From B30-G6 sp963701385 (lineage in GTDB: Bacteria > Desulfobacterota > Desulfobacteria > Desulfobacterales > B30-G6), in assembly GCA_963701385.1 (NCBI GenBank), contig CAVOZW010000005.1, positions 62,001 to 126,000 on the forward strand: a stretch of 64,000 bases of DNA. The letters are read 5' to 3'. How positions within the stretch are numbered: the first letter of the stretch is position 1; every line of letters begins with the position of its first letter. The translations under genes were made by a program, and so were the position numbers. This document shows, piece after piece, positions 1-8,423 of the stretch. The notes below the pieces were generated by a model that ran no database searches, was not told where the DNA came from, and saw only the letters and a program-made list of their open reading frames with translations.

Positions 1-167
1 TCACCTACGAGGCCCAGGGTTTCCCCCTTGTTAATTGATATGTCGACACCGTCCACGGCTTTGACGGATGCAATTTCCTTGAGAAACACGCCCCCCAGAA
101 TCGGATAATGCTTTACCAGACCCTCAGCTCGCAAAAGCGGTTTGGTAGTGGAAGCGGCATCATGCAT
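1..167 (-). CDS. dppF: Oligopeptide/dipeptide ABC transporter ATPase, DppF type (partial)
   Basis: Only the first 55 or so codons are in the window; the gene runs off the left edge. Reading leftward from the ATG at 167 gives MHDAASTTKPLLRAEG, then a typical DppF/OppF start (HYPILGG, a short insertion, AVDGVDISINKGETLGLVG) that stops just before Walker A. The family hydrolyses ATP at the membrane to drive peptide import, as partner of DppD. The start overlaps the dppD stop by 8 bases, as expected for translational coupling. The family assignment is firm from the N-terminus and gene order; the substrate is unknown. Confidence 0.88.
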   Translation of the reverse strand, partial: MHDAASTTKPLLRAEGLVKHYPILGGVFLKEIASVKAVDGVDISINKGETLGLVG

Positions 168-1137
168 ATTTAAGACACCTCGCCGTGTGATTTTTCCCGA
201 CATTGTATTGGTGGGGAGAGATTTTTCGACAGTCGGCAAACACATCCGGGCATCGGTCACTGAAGTAGCAACCTTCCGGGAGGTTAAAAAGAGACGGAAC
301 CACACCTGAAATGGTTGCTAGACGCCTGGTTTTCTTTTTTCTTCCTAGAATGGGAATCGACGCCAGGAGGCCGACGGTATATGGGTGTTTCGGGCTCAGA
401 AAAAGGGTCTCGGCACTTGCGTACTCCACAATGCGACCGGCATACATGACCGCTACATTTTGGGCCATCTCGGCGATGACCCCCAGATCGTGGGTGATAA
501 AGAGTATAGAGGCGCCTGTATCGGTTTTAAGCTTGTTCATCAGGTCGAGTATTTGCGCTTGAATGGTTACATCCAGTGCCGTTGTAGGCTCGTCTGCAAT
601 CATCATTTTGGGGTTGCAGGCCAGCGCCATGGCGATCATGACCCGTTGCCGCATACCACCGCTCATCTGGTGGGGGTATTCATCCAGTCGTTGTTCCGCG
701 GCAGGGATACCGACGCGGTGAAACATATCCACCACACGGTTGCGGGTTTCTTTTGCCGATATTTTTTTGTGTAGACGAATCACCTCGCCCACCTGGTCCC
801 CCACGGAAAATACCGGGTTGAGGGAGGTCATGGGTTCTTGAAAAATCATGGATATCTGGTTGCCCCTGATTTTTCGCATCTGTCTTTCAGAATACGAAAG
901 CAGGTCTCTGCCATTGAAATTGATTTGCCCACCAACGATTTTACCGGGGGGATCCGGTATCAGTTGAATGATGGAATGGGCAGTCACGCTTTTACCACAT
1001 CCGGACTCTCCAACCAGACCCAGCGTCTGGCCTGCTTTGATGGTGAGGCTTACATCGTTGACAGCTTTTGCCACCTGGCCCCTGACGAAAAAATGGGTCT
1101 GTAACTGAACGATATCTAATAGCGGGGTATCCGGCAT
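160..1137 (-). CDS. dppD: Dipeptide/oligopeptide ABC transporter ATP-binding protein, DppD type
   Basis: A 325-residue ABC ATPase. Walker A GESGCGKS is at residues 43-50, the signature is SGGMRQR, Walker B is MMIADEPT, and the H-loop is FITHDLG. The C-terminal oligopeptide-transporter extension has paired cysteines (CYFSDRC, then a later C). It would bind ATP and pair with DppF on the cytoplasmic face of the DppBC channel. It starts at an ATG 5 bases after the dppC stop and overlaps dppF, so it belongs to one dppABCDF operon. The transported compound cannot be read from sequence; dipeptides, oligopeptides or nickel chelates are all possible for this family. Confidence 0.93.
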   Translation of the reverse strand: MPDTPLLDIVQLQTHFFVRGQVAKAVNDVSLTIKAGQTLGLVGESGCGKSVTAHSIIQLIPDPPGKIVGGQINFNGRDLLSYSERQMRKIRGNQISMIFQEPMTSLNPVFSVGDQVGEVIRLHKKISAKETRNRVVDMFHRVGIPAAEQRLDEYPHQMSGGMRQRVMIAMALACNPKMMIADEPTTALDVTIQAQILDLMNKLKTDTGASILFITHDLGVIAEMAQNVAVMYAGRIVEYASAETLFLSPKHPYTVGLLASIPILGRKKKTRRLATISGVVPSLFNLPEGCYFSDRCPDVFADCRKISPHQYNVGKNHTARCLKYA

Positions 1138-1142
1138 TCGAT

Positions 1143-2051
1143 TTAGTCTCTCAGGCGGGGGTCAAGTGCATCCCTGAGACCGTCTCCAAAAAGGTTGAAA
1201 CCAAGAACGGCCAACAGGATGGCAATGCCCGGCAAAGTCATTACCCAGGAAGCCCTGAGTATCAGGGAGCGGCTTCGTGCGATCATGGCGCCCCATTCCG
1301 GTGTAGGTGGTTGCGCACCGAGTCCCAGAAAACTCAAGGCGGCGGCATCGAGAATAGCCGATGCAAACGACAAGGTGGTCTGGACGATAAGAGGACCCAG
1401 ACAGTTCGGCAAAATGGTTAGAAATATGATGCGCATGTCTCTGGCACCGATGGATCGGGCTGCCGTAACATAATCTTTCCCACACTCCTCCAGGACGCTC
1501 CCTCGAACAATACGTGCAAATCGCGGAACATAGGTGATGCCGATGGCCAGCATGGCATTCTGGAGACTGGGCCCCAGGTAGGCCACAACAACGATGGCCA
1601 GAAGCAGGTATGGGAATGCCAGAATAATATCCATGATGCGCATGATGATGCTGTCCAGCGTCCCTTTATAGTAACCGGCCAGTGATCCGAGGAATGTCCC
1701 CAGAGAAAATGCCAGGCCGACACTGAAAACAGAAACCATCAGCGAGACACGTGCGCCGTAGATTAGCCTGGAGAGGATGTCGCGACCCAGGTCGTCGGTC
1801 CCCAGGAAATTCTTTGTTGTCCCGTTTTCGTGCCACAAAGGGGGTTTGAGCTGATCATACAGTGAGGTTTCGTTAGGGTTGTGCGGACTCAGCAAGGGAG
1901 CAAAAATAGCGGTTGCAATAAAAAGAGAAACGAGCAGCAGACCAGCCACAGCAGTCTTGTTGCGCCAGAGTTGCGACAATTGGTCGAGAAACGGATGCCG
2001 ATCCTGGGGGTTTTTTGTAGTTGGCTTATTTGTCATCGAATTACTGGACAC
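1143..2051 (-). CDS. dppC: Peptide ABC transporter permease, DppC type
   Basis: A 302-residue inner-membrane permease of the DppC/OppC family. An N-terminal membrane anchor (about residues 32-54) is followed by the OppC_N region (LLSPHNPNE), the conserved GTDDLGRDILSRLIYG stretch, five further hydrophobic segments and the EAA loop (AARSIGARD) that docks on the ATPases. I keep the GTG start at 2051 because GAGG lies four bases upstream; an ATG at 2036 is the alternative. The GTG start overlaps the end of dppB by 11 bases, as in tightly packed transporter operons. Confidence 0.91.
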   Translation of the reverse strand: MSSNSMTNKPTTKNPQDRHPFLDQLSQLWRNKTAVAGLLLVSLFIATAIFAPLLSPHNPNETSLYDQLKPPLWHENGTTKNFLGTDDLGRDILSRLIYGARVSLMVSVFSVGLAFSLGTFLGSLAGYYKGTLDSIIMRIMDIILAFPYLLLAIVVVAYLGPSLQNAMLAIGITYVPRFARIVRGSVLEECGKDYVTAARSIGARDMRIIFLTILPNCLGPLIVQTTLSFASAILDAAALSFLGLGAQPPTPEWGAMIARSRSLILRASWVMTLPGIAILLAVLGFNLFGDGLRDALDPRLRD

Positions 2052-3045
2052 TAATCCTCGGGTTAATGATGGCGTAGAGAATATCCACGCACAGATTAAT
2101 CAATATGAATAGCGCTGCAATAAAGAGTGTGCCCCCTTGAATGACCATATAATCGCGTTGCGTGACGGCATCGTACATCCATTTTCCGACACCCGGCCAG
2201 GCAAAAATAGATTCCGTGAGTATGGCGCCCCCCAGGGTGACACCGAACTGCAGGCCAATGGTTGTCACCACTGGGATCAGGGCATTTCGAAGACCGTGCT
2301 TAAAGACCACCTTGAATTGCGATAGGCCTTTTGCCCTGGCGGTTTTGATATAGTCCTGACGCAGAACTTCCAGCATGGCCGAGCGGGTCATTCTGGCGAT
2401 AATTGCCATGGGGATGGTGCTCAGGGTTACCGCCGGCATGATGAGGTGCCAAATTGCATCTCTTAAAGCCACCCAATTACGGGTCAGCAGCGCATCCAGG
2501 GTATAGATGTTCGTAATGACCCGTAGATCTACATCGATGCTCAGACGGGCGGATAGCGGGAGCCACCCCAGGTTGACAGAGAAAATGAGCATAAAGACAA
2601 GACCGAGCCAGAAAATGGGCATGCTGACCCCTGTGAGAGCGCCCAGCATGCTGACATAGTCGAAAATTGAATACTGCTTTGTGGCAGAAATGATGCCCAG
2701 GGTTATGCCGAAGAGGCAGGCAATAAAGAGCGCGCATACCGCCAGCTCAATGGTTGCCGGAAAGCGATGTTTGACTTCGATCCAGACCTTTTGCCGGGTC
2801 CAGATGGTTTCACCCAGATCACCCTTCATCAAACGTTTGAGAAACATACCGTATTGAACATATAACGGCTCATTCAATCCCAGGTGTTCACGGATTTGTT
2901 GCAGTGCTTCATCTGTGGCCCGTTCTCCCAGCAGCAGTTCGGCAGGGTCGCCAGGCGTCAGGTGGAGCATGAGAAAGACAATGATAGAGACACCCAGCAG
3001 GGTGGGTATCAAAATCAGGATTCGTCTGATGGCGTATGCAAGCAT
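2041..3045 (-). CDS. dppB: Peptide ABC transporter permease, DppB type
   Basis: A 334-residue permease. The family-typical start MLAYAIRRILILIPT supports the ATG at 3045 rather than the TTG-initiated extension to 3075. The conserved LTPGDPAELLLG and LGLNEPLYVQY segments are followed by the inner-membrane domain, with EAA loop KTARAKGLSQFKVVFKH and the terminal INPRI. It forms the transmembrane pore with DppC. No strong Shine-Dalgarno sequence is visible at this start. The gene is separated from dppA by about 140 bases that hold a short repeat, which could allow different expression of the binding protein and the permease. Confidence 0.91.
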   Translation of the reverse strand: MLAYAIRRILILIPTLLGVSIIVFLMLHLTPGDPAELLLGERATDEALQQIREHLGLNEPLYVQYGMFLKRLMKGDLGETIWTRQKVWIEVKHRFPATIELAVCALFIACLFGITLGIISATKQYSIFDYVSMLGALTGVSMPIFWLGLVFMLIFSVNLGWLPLSARLSIDVDLRVITNIYTLDALLTRNWVALRDAIWHLIMPAVTLSTIPMAIIARMTRSAMLEVLRQDYIKTARAKGLSQFKVVFKHGLRNALIPVVTTIGLQFGVTLGGAILTESIFAWPGVGKWMYDAVTQRDYMVIQGGTLFIAALFILINLCVDILYAIINPRISVQ

Positions 3046-3069
3046 AGAAGCGGGTAGCAATACGTTGTA

Positions 3070-3118
3070 AGCCAAAAGCCGTAAGCAGCTTATGGCTAAC
3101 CGCTTACAGCTTATGGCT
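3070..3118. repeat. Seven-unit imperfect heptamer repeat between dppA and dppB
   Basis: On the minus strand this stretch reads as seven consecutive 7-base units: AGCCATA, AGCTGTA, AGCGGTT, AGCCATA, AGCTGCT, TACGGCT, TTTGGCT. AGCCATA occurs twice, and on the plus strand the 11-mer AGCTTATGGCT is repeated. Short inverted arms (GTAAGC/GCTTAC) could also fold. The function is unknown. Its position between the binding-protein and permease genes fits an RNA-stability or processing element, or a simple drifting microsatellite. Confidence 0.6.
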
Positions 3119-3184
3119 GATTGTTAATAAGGGCAAGCGCCTTTGAAGACCCTATTACCCGTTTTTATTCCTTGATAACGACGA

Positions 3185-4798
3185 TTATTTCAAACTGACA
3201 TTTTTCATCCGCACAGATCCTGTGGGGTGCAGCTTGAAGTTCTGAACGCTCTTCAGAGAGGGCCAGATGACGGTGGAATGTGCCACGGGAATGACCGGAC
3301 ATTCATCGAACATCAGCTGCAGTGCATCCTCATAGATTTTTGTACGCTGGGCCTGATCAACCGTTTGTTTTCCCTTGAGCATCAGTTCGTGATAGGCCGC
3401 GTTATGCCACTGGGTCCTGACCGAAGAGGATGCCAGACCGTCAAACAGAACCGCCAGGAAGTTGTCCGGATCACCATTGTCACCGGTCCATCCCAACTGG
3501 AATAAATCCATATCTTCAGGCTGTTCGCGCTGACGCTTGAGATAGGTTCCCCAGTCATAACTCACGATTCTGGCGGTGATACCTAATTTTTTCAGATCTG
3601 CTGCCATGGCAACACCGATTTTCTGGCCTTCGGGGTTGTAGGGCCGGGGTACCGGCATGGACCACAAGGTAATTTCTCCAAGACCCTCACCTTCGGGGAA
3701 GCCGGCTTTTGCCAGATATTCTTTGGCCATTTCAAGATCATAGACATAGCCCGGGATCGATGTGTTGTAACCCCACATGGTCGGGGGGATCGGATTCTTG
3801 GCAACCTGTCCCATTCCCTGATAAATATTATCCACGATGGCCTGCCGATTGATGCCATGGGCAATGGCTTTTCGCAGGTTGAGATTACTCTTCCAGGGTT
3901 CCTTGGTGTGGTTGAAGGAAAGATATCCGACATTCATGCCCGGCTGGGTCGGGAGAATCAGATTGGAATCTTTTCTGGCCATATCAATGTCTGCCGGGTT
4001 GGGGAACTGGCAGATATGGATATTCCCGGTTTTCAGTTCCAGAAAACGGACGGAGTTTTCAGGAATTGAGCGGAATATGAGTTTGTCGAGATAGGGGCCG
4101 CCTGATTTGTCCCAGTAGTTGGGGTTCTTTTCCAAGACAATGCGGTCGTCCTTGATCCATTGAGCAAATTTGAACGGGCCTGTTCCCACTGGGTTACGTA
4201 AAAATTCTTTGGGGTTTTTCATAAACGCGGTGGGGCTGATGATATCGGCAAAATCCATCCCCATGTTTGCCAAAAACGGTGCTTCAACCCGTTTCAATTT
4301 AAAAACCACCGTGTAATCATCGACGGCTTCGATACTACCGATGGTATCGTCCATCTCCATGGATACCCAGTATTCAGGTGGGCGTTCCTGAGCAGGAAGG
4401 TCCCATCCCATACCAGAAAATTTTACGTTGCGCTCTTTCATCATCCGCCCGATGGAAAAAACCACAGCATTGGCGTTAAAAGGTGTGCCGTCATGGAATT
4501 TAACACCTTTCTGCAAATGAAATGTATAGGTCTTGCCATCGGCTGATATGTCCCAGGATTTGGCCAGGCCCGGCTCGAGGGCCGTGCTCTCATCGGCATA
4601 AGCGACCAATGCTTCGAAGATGTTGTCGCAGACCATGAAAGAGTTACCATCTGTTTCATAGGCAGGATCCAGACCGACGCTGTCTCCGCCACGGCCGAAA
4701 ACCAGTGTTTTGCTTATGGCGGATTCAGGCACAGCGACAACGGCAAAAAATAAAACCAAACACAGTGAAACTAATCGAACAAGATTGTTATGTTTCAT
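3185..4798 (-). CDS. dppA: Extracytoplasmic peptide/nickel-type solute-binding protein (SBP family 5)
   Basis: A 537-residue protein from the ATG at 4798, which is preceded by GGGAGG; an in-frame extension to 4909 has no ribosome site. Residues 1-28 are a classical Sec signal peptide (MKHNNLVRLVSLCLVLFF, cleavage near ESAISK). The mature part follows the SBP_bac_5 pattern: LDPAYETDGNS, LEPGLAKSWDISADGKTYTF, VKFHDGTPFNA and NPVGTGPFKF. It would capture peptides or peptide-like ligands in the periplasm and deliver them to DppBCDF. It is the first gene of the minus-strand operon. The ligand is not predictable from sequence. Confidence 0.92.
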   Translation of the reverse strand: MKHNNLVRLVSLCLVLFFAVVAVPESAISKTLVFGRGGDSVGLDPAYETDGNSFMVCDNIFEALVAYADESTALEPGLAKSWDISADGKTYTFHLQKGVKFHDGTPFNANAVVFSIGRMMKERNVKFSGMGWDLPAQERPPEYWVSMEMDDTIGSIEAVDDYTVVFKLKRVEAPFLANMGMDFADIISPTAFMKNPKEFLRNPVGTGPFKFAQWIKDDRIVLEKNPNYWDKSGGPYLDKLIFRSIPENSVRFLELKTGNIHICQFPNPADIDMARKDSNLILPTQPGMNVGYLSFNHTKEPWKSNLNLRKAIAHGINRQAIVDNIYQGMGQVAKNPIPPTMWGYNTSIPGYVYDLEMAKEYLAKAGFPEGEGLGEITLWSMPVPRPYNPEGQKIGVAMAADLKKLGITARIVSYDWGTYLKRQREQPEDMDLFQLGWTGDNGDPDNFLAVLFDGLASSSVRTQWHNAAYHELMLKGKQTVDQAQRTKIYEDALQLMFDECPVIPVAHSTVIWPSLKSVQNFKLHPTGSVRMKNVSLK

Positions 4799-5057
4799 TT
4801 CTTCCTCCCTTCCTCTAATAAAGCGGTGCGTGGATTTTGAATACAAGCACCTTGTTGTGTTGTGAACAGACGTGATCGATATTCGTCTGTCTTCGGGTAT
4901 CATAGCCATTTGAAAATAGTTAAATTATGTCTGCTGCAGCCCGGGAATGGAAACAAGCTTAACTACTATCAGATCACATCGGCTTTGTCAAAAAAGAAGG
5001 CAGCACTAAAGTGAACGGGTCATTTTTTCTTGACAAGCTGCCCGACGAATTTGCTTG

Positions 5058-6443
5058 TCATACGACACAGCGTGGTTCGGAAAAAAAGGTGCTGTGAATG
5101 GCGGTGATCGCCTTGGGTAGATCTTCCATTTTTACCAGGAAGTAGAGGGCCGCCTTTGACGGTCCGAAGGAGATCATCTCCACATTCACACCGCAGCCCG
5201 CCACTGCCGTAAAACAGCGGGCTGCAACACCTTTCTTTTTAAAAAGGCCCTCGCCCACAATACCGATCAGGGCGACGTGCTCCAGTTTTTCAATCCTGCG
5301 ATAGGGTTTCGGTTTCAAGGCTTTCAGGGCCAAGCGGGCCTTTTCGACATCTCCCTTTGAAAAGAGCAGGCTGATACAGGTTTGGGACGTCACCACCGAC
5401 TTGATATTGATACCGCTTTCGGTTATCTGACCGGCAACCCGGGCCAGAATGCCGGGTCGAGCCCCCACCGCCGAGGCGTGTACCTTCAGGATGCCGATGT
5501 CCGTGTCGTGGGCAACACTCTTGATGACCGTGCGACGCCTTGGGCTTTTGCTGTTGATGAGACTTCCGGGATTGTCCGGTGCAAGCGTATTCTTGATGAC
5601 GATGGGAATCTTATTTTTTTGGACAGGCTCCACTGTACGAGGATGCAGAATCCTGGCGCCGAAATAGGACAACTCGGCCGCTTCGGCATAAGAAAGTCTG
5701 GGGATCAATTCTGCTTCAGGGACCATCCGCGGGTCCGCGCTCAGGAAACCGTCCACGTCTTTCCAAACTTCGAGGGTTTCCGCCCTGAGAGCGGCCGCTA
5801 TGACTGCGGCCGAATAATCGCTGCCGCCACGGCCGAAGGTGGTGATCTCTCCCTGGGTGCTAATACCGTAAAATCCGGGCACAACGGCTAGACCCTTCTT
5901 TTTCAATAGCGGATCGATAGATTTGTGAAGATTTCTGGTGCTCAGAGCCATGTCAACGGTGGCATCCCCGTATTCGCCGTCGGTCAGGAGACCGATCTGG
6001 TGCGGCATGCAGGTGGTGGCGTTCAGTTTTTTAGCACAAAGCAGGGCGGTCAAGAGCTGGGCACTGAATCGTTCCCCAAAGCTGGAGATGATGTCACGCA
6101 TGCGTGGTGTTATTTCGCGGGTAAAATTGAGCCCGTAATAGAGCCGTTCGAGGTCTTTCAATCCGTCAGATAATTCCTTGTTGAAGCGTTCAAAACGATT
6201 GCCTCCCGGCATCAAGACCCCGGCAATTTTTAGATGTACCGATGTAAGGTGGTGGATAATCTTGGGGATGTTTTCTTCTGCGGCCAAGGCTTTTTGCATA
6301 CCGCCGATGAGCGTGTCTGTAATACCATTGAGAGCCGAAACCACCAGACAGTCACCCTGGCAGCGTTCAGCCACCAATCCAATGATGCGTCGGATATTCG
6401 TGAGGCCTTTAAGACAGCCGCCGCCGATTTTGACAACTTTCAT
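5058..6443 (-). CDS. lysC: Aspartate kinase
   Basis: A 461-residue monofunctional aspartokinase catalysing phosphorylation of aspartate, the first step to lysine, threonine and methionine. The kinase half contains SSFGERFSAQLLTALL, the FGRGGSDYSAAVIA motif, WKDVDGFLSADPR and AELSYFGARILHPRT. Two C-terminal ACT domains (from about residue 310) should provide feedback regulation. An oddity is the N-terminal nucleotide loop KIGGGCL, where the family normally has K-F-GGTSV. The gene is isolated, with about 260 bases between its stop and the dppA ATG. AAGGAA lies upstream of the ATG. The assignment is firm; the effector specificity is unknown. Confidence 0.93.
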   Translation of the reverse strand: MKVVKIGGGCLKGLTNIRRIIGLVAERCQGDCLVVSALNGITDTLIGGMQKALAAEENIPKIIHHLTSVHLKIAGVLMPGGNRFERFNKELSDGLKDLERLYYGLNFTREITPRMRDIISSFGERFSAQLLTALLCAKKLNATTCMPHQIGLLTDGEYGDATVDMALSTRNLHKSIDPLLKKKGLAVVPGFYGISTQGEITTFGRGGSDYSAAVIAAALRAETLEVWKDVDGFLSADPRMVPEAELIPRLSYAEAAELSYFGARILHPRTVEPVQKNKIPIVIKNTLAPDNPGSLINSKSPRRRTVIKSVAHDTDIGILKVHASAVGARPGILARVAGQITESGINIKSVVTSQTCISLLFSKGDVEKARLALKALKPKPYRRIEKLEHVALIGIVGEGLFKKKGVAARCFTAVAGCGVNVEMISFGPSKAALYFLVKMEDLPKAITAIHSTFFSEPRCVV

Positions 6444-6519
6444 ATTGTCGATTCCTTGTTCAAAAGGGACCTTCGGATCCGGTTATTTGCTTTGTGAGCT
6501 TTGAAATATGTCTTGTCAC

Positions 6520-7845
6520 TCAGATGTTCTTCAGCAGTTGATTGTCCGGATGACCTTCGATGATTTCCTCAAATTTTCTCATGGCCTGGGTAATGGCATT
6601 CGCTTCAAGGGTTTGGGGAATCGGCAGCTGGTTGGTCCCGACGCGTTCCAGCGCACCGACAACATAGCCGATGGTGATAAGATTGATATCAAGCGCCGGC
6701 TGAAAGGCGGGCTCATCCTCCACATTCGAATCGGTTTCAGAAACGATGTTTGCCACCACCAGGTCGAAAAGGGTCGTTTGAACCAGGCGTAAAGGGATTT
6801 CAATGGCTGCGGATATCTGGTGAACGGTATAGGGTTTTTCGGCCTTGGAGAAATTTGTCACCAGAAGGTGCACAATCTGCAGAGCCAAGCGCTTTTTTAA
6901 AGAGAAACTGACCTCCTGGGTTAGCTGTTCAAACTCGAAGGTTTCATTATGTTGGTGAGCAAATGCAATCTCAGCGCCAAACAGTACAATCAACCAGCTG
7001 GTCTGCAGCCAGATGAGAAAAAGCGGCAGGGCTGCAAAACTTCCATAAATGGCATTGTATTTCGAGAGCAGGAACTGCAGGTTGATGTAAAACATTTGAA
7101 GTATCTGATAAATGGTTCCGGCTACCACACCGGCCACCAGGCTGGAACTGATCCTGACCTTCGTGTTCGGCATCATCAGGTAGGTGAAGGTAAAGAGCAG
7201 CCATATCAAGACATAGGGAATCAATTTGAAGGAAATATAGATCAACGGGCTGAAAAAGCCGATCAGAGCGATTCTGTCAACGATCAGGGTAATCTGGGTC
7301 TTGATGAAAACCGTGGCACTACTGGAAAGGATGACCAGCACCGGGCAAATGAGCATGATGGTCAGGTAGTCACTGAATTTTCGCCACAGGGACCTAGCCT
7401 TGGTGACGTTCCAGATATCGTTGAACGACTGTTCGATATGACCCAGAACCTTGATGACGGCCCAGTAAAGAACGATGACACCAATACCCGCAATCAGCCC
7501 ACCCCTTGTTTTGGCCAGCAGGTTCTTGGCAAATCCAAGTGCTGTGACCAGGACCTCCTGCTGCCCGGGAAAGCGTGTGAGCAGCTGATCCTGCAGGAGC
7601 ATTTCAAAACCAAACCCCTTTGCAATCGCAAATATCAAGGCTATCACAGGGACGATGGCCAGTATAGAATAGAGCGTCAAGGCGGAGGCCCTCAGCTGAA
7701 GCTTATCCTCGGTGAATCCGCGGAAGGCAAGGATGGTGACCCGAAGTTGCCGGAGAAAAAAAGATTTATGCCAGGTGATGTTCTTGAATTCAATATGCCA
7801 GATATCGGTGGTGACAAATTGGATAATTTTACGCAACATCGTCAT
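6520..7845 (-). CDS. YihY/virulence factor BrkB family membrane protein
   Basis: A 441-residue inner-membrane protein. The first 300 residues carry about six hydrophobic segments with YihY/BrkB hallmarks: LRASALTLYSILAIVPVIALIFAIAKG, WNVTKARSLWRKFSDYL and the SLVAGVVAGTIYQ segment. The last 130 residues are soluble and look like a winged helix (EKPYTVHQISAAIEIPLRLV), an extension seen in delta-class homologues. Older annotations as ribonuclease BN are not supported by known biochemistry. The start overlaps the preceding small membrane-protein gene by 17 bases, so the two are probably co-transcribed. Confidence 0.88.
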   Translation of the reverse strand: MTMLRKIIQFVTTDIWHIEFKNITWHKSFFLRQLRVTILAFRGFTEDKLQLRASALTLYSILAIVPVIALIFAIAKGFGFEMLLQDQLLTRFPGQQEVLVTALGFAKNLLAKTRGGLIAGIGVIVLYWAVIKVLGHIEQSFNDIWNVTKARSLWRKFSDYLTIMLICPVLVILSSSATVFIKTQITLIVDRIALIGFFSPLIYISFKLIPYVLIWLLFTFTYLMMPNTKVRISSSLVAGVVAGTIYQILQMFYINLQFLLSKYNAIYGSFAALPLFLIWLQTSWLIVLFGAEIAFAHQHNETFEFEQLTQEVSFSLKKRLALQIVHLLVTNFSKAEKPYTVHQISAAIEIPLRLVQTTLFDLVVANIVSETDSNVEDEPAFQPALDINLITIGYVVGALERVGTNQLPIPQTLEANAITQAMRKFEEIIEGHPDNQLLKNI

Positions 7846-8332
7846 GAGATTTCATATCCTCAGGGGCATTGTTGACCGGGCAGTTAAAGTAGATGCATTG
7901 TCGGCATTCAATTCTCCGCACCGTCGTCAGGAATGCAAGCAGGGAAAGAATGAAAATGACCAGCAAGCCCAGGCGGTCCAAGAGCCAGTAAAGAGGAAAA
8001 AGAAACACGATGGTCGGGGCGATCAATGCCAAGCATTTGTCGAGAGGACCGAGAGGTTTGGGCCGGCGGCTGAAAAATTTGGGCATTCCCCAGAAAAACA
8101 TACATTGCGTGGTTCTGCCTTCGCGGGTATAGTGGGGGCAGTGGGAACAGTAGTAGCGATAGATGACGGCAACGGCGGCAATGCACAGGAGGATGTAAAA
8201 GACCAACCAACTGTTAGACCGGATTGAAATGGCATAGAACGCCGTAAAAATAGGGATTGCCAAGAGGGTCATATAGTACAAAAAATCGATGAAGGTGTAA
8301 CGTTCCCTCAAGGATGTTTTTTGTCTGTCCAT
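7829..8332 (-). CDS. Conserved membrane protein with two cysteine clusters
   Basis: A 167-residue protein of unknown function. Two hydrophobic helices near the N-terminus (about 16-58) and two near 105-140 bracket a hydrophilic segment with CSHCPHY and a nearby C. A second cluster, ECRQCIYFNCP, lies just before the C-terminus. The CxxC pairs could bind a metal or form disulfides. AAGGAGG lies five bases upstream of the ATG at 8332. It overlaps yihY and is likely transcribed with it. I do not recognise a named family. Confidence 0.75.
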   Translation of the reverse strand: MDRQKTSLRERYTFIDFLYYMTLLAIPIFTAFYAISIRSNSWLVFYILLCIAAVAVIYRYYCSHCPHYTREGRTTQCMFFWGMPKFFSRRPKPLGPLDKCLALIAPTIVFLFPLYWLLDRLGLLVIFILSLLAFLTTVRRIECRQCIYFNCPVNNAPEDMKSHDDVA

Positions 8333-8423
8333 ACCTCCCTCCTTATGCCCCTTTCTTTTGAGTGTCTTAAAATATCCGAACGATAATCAATGAACGGAAT
8401 GTATTGCGGCCGATCGATAATTC

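Noticed and set aside
6949..7875. 308-codon open frame antisense to the YihY gene
   Set aside because: Lies wholly opposite a well-supported gene, has Gln/Asp-rich low-information composition and no domain or ribosome site.
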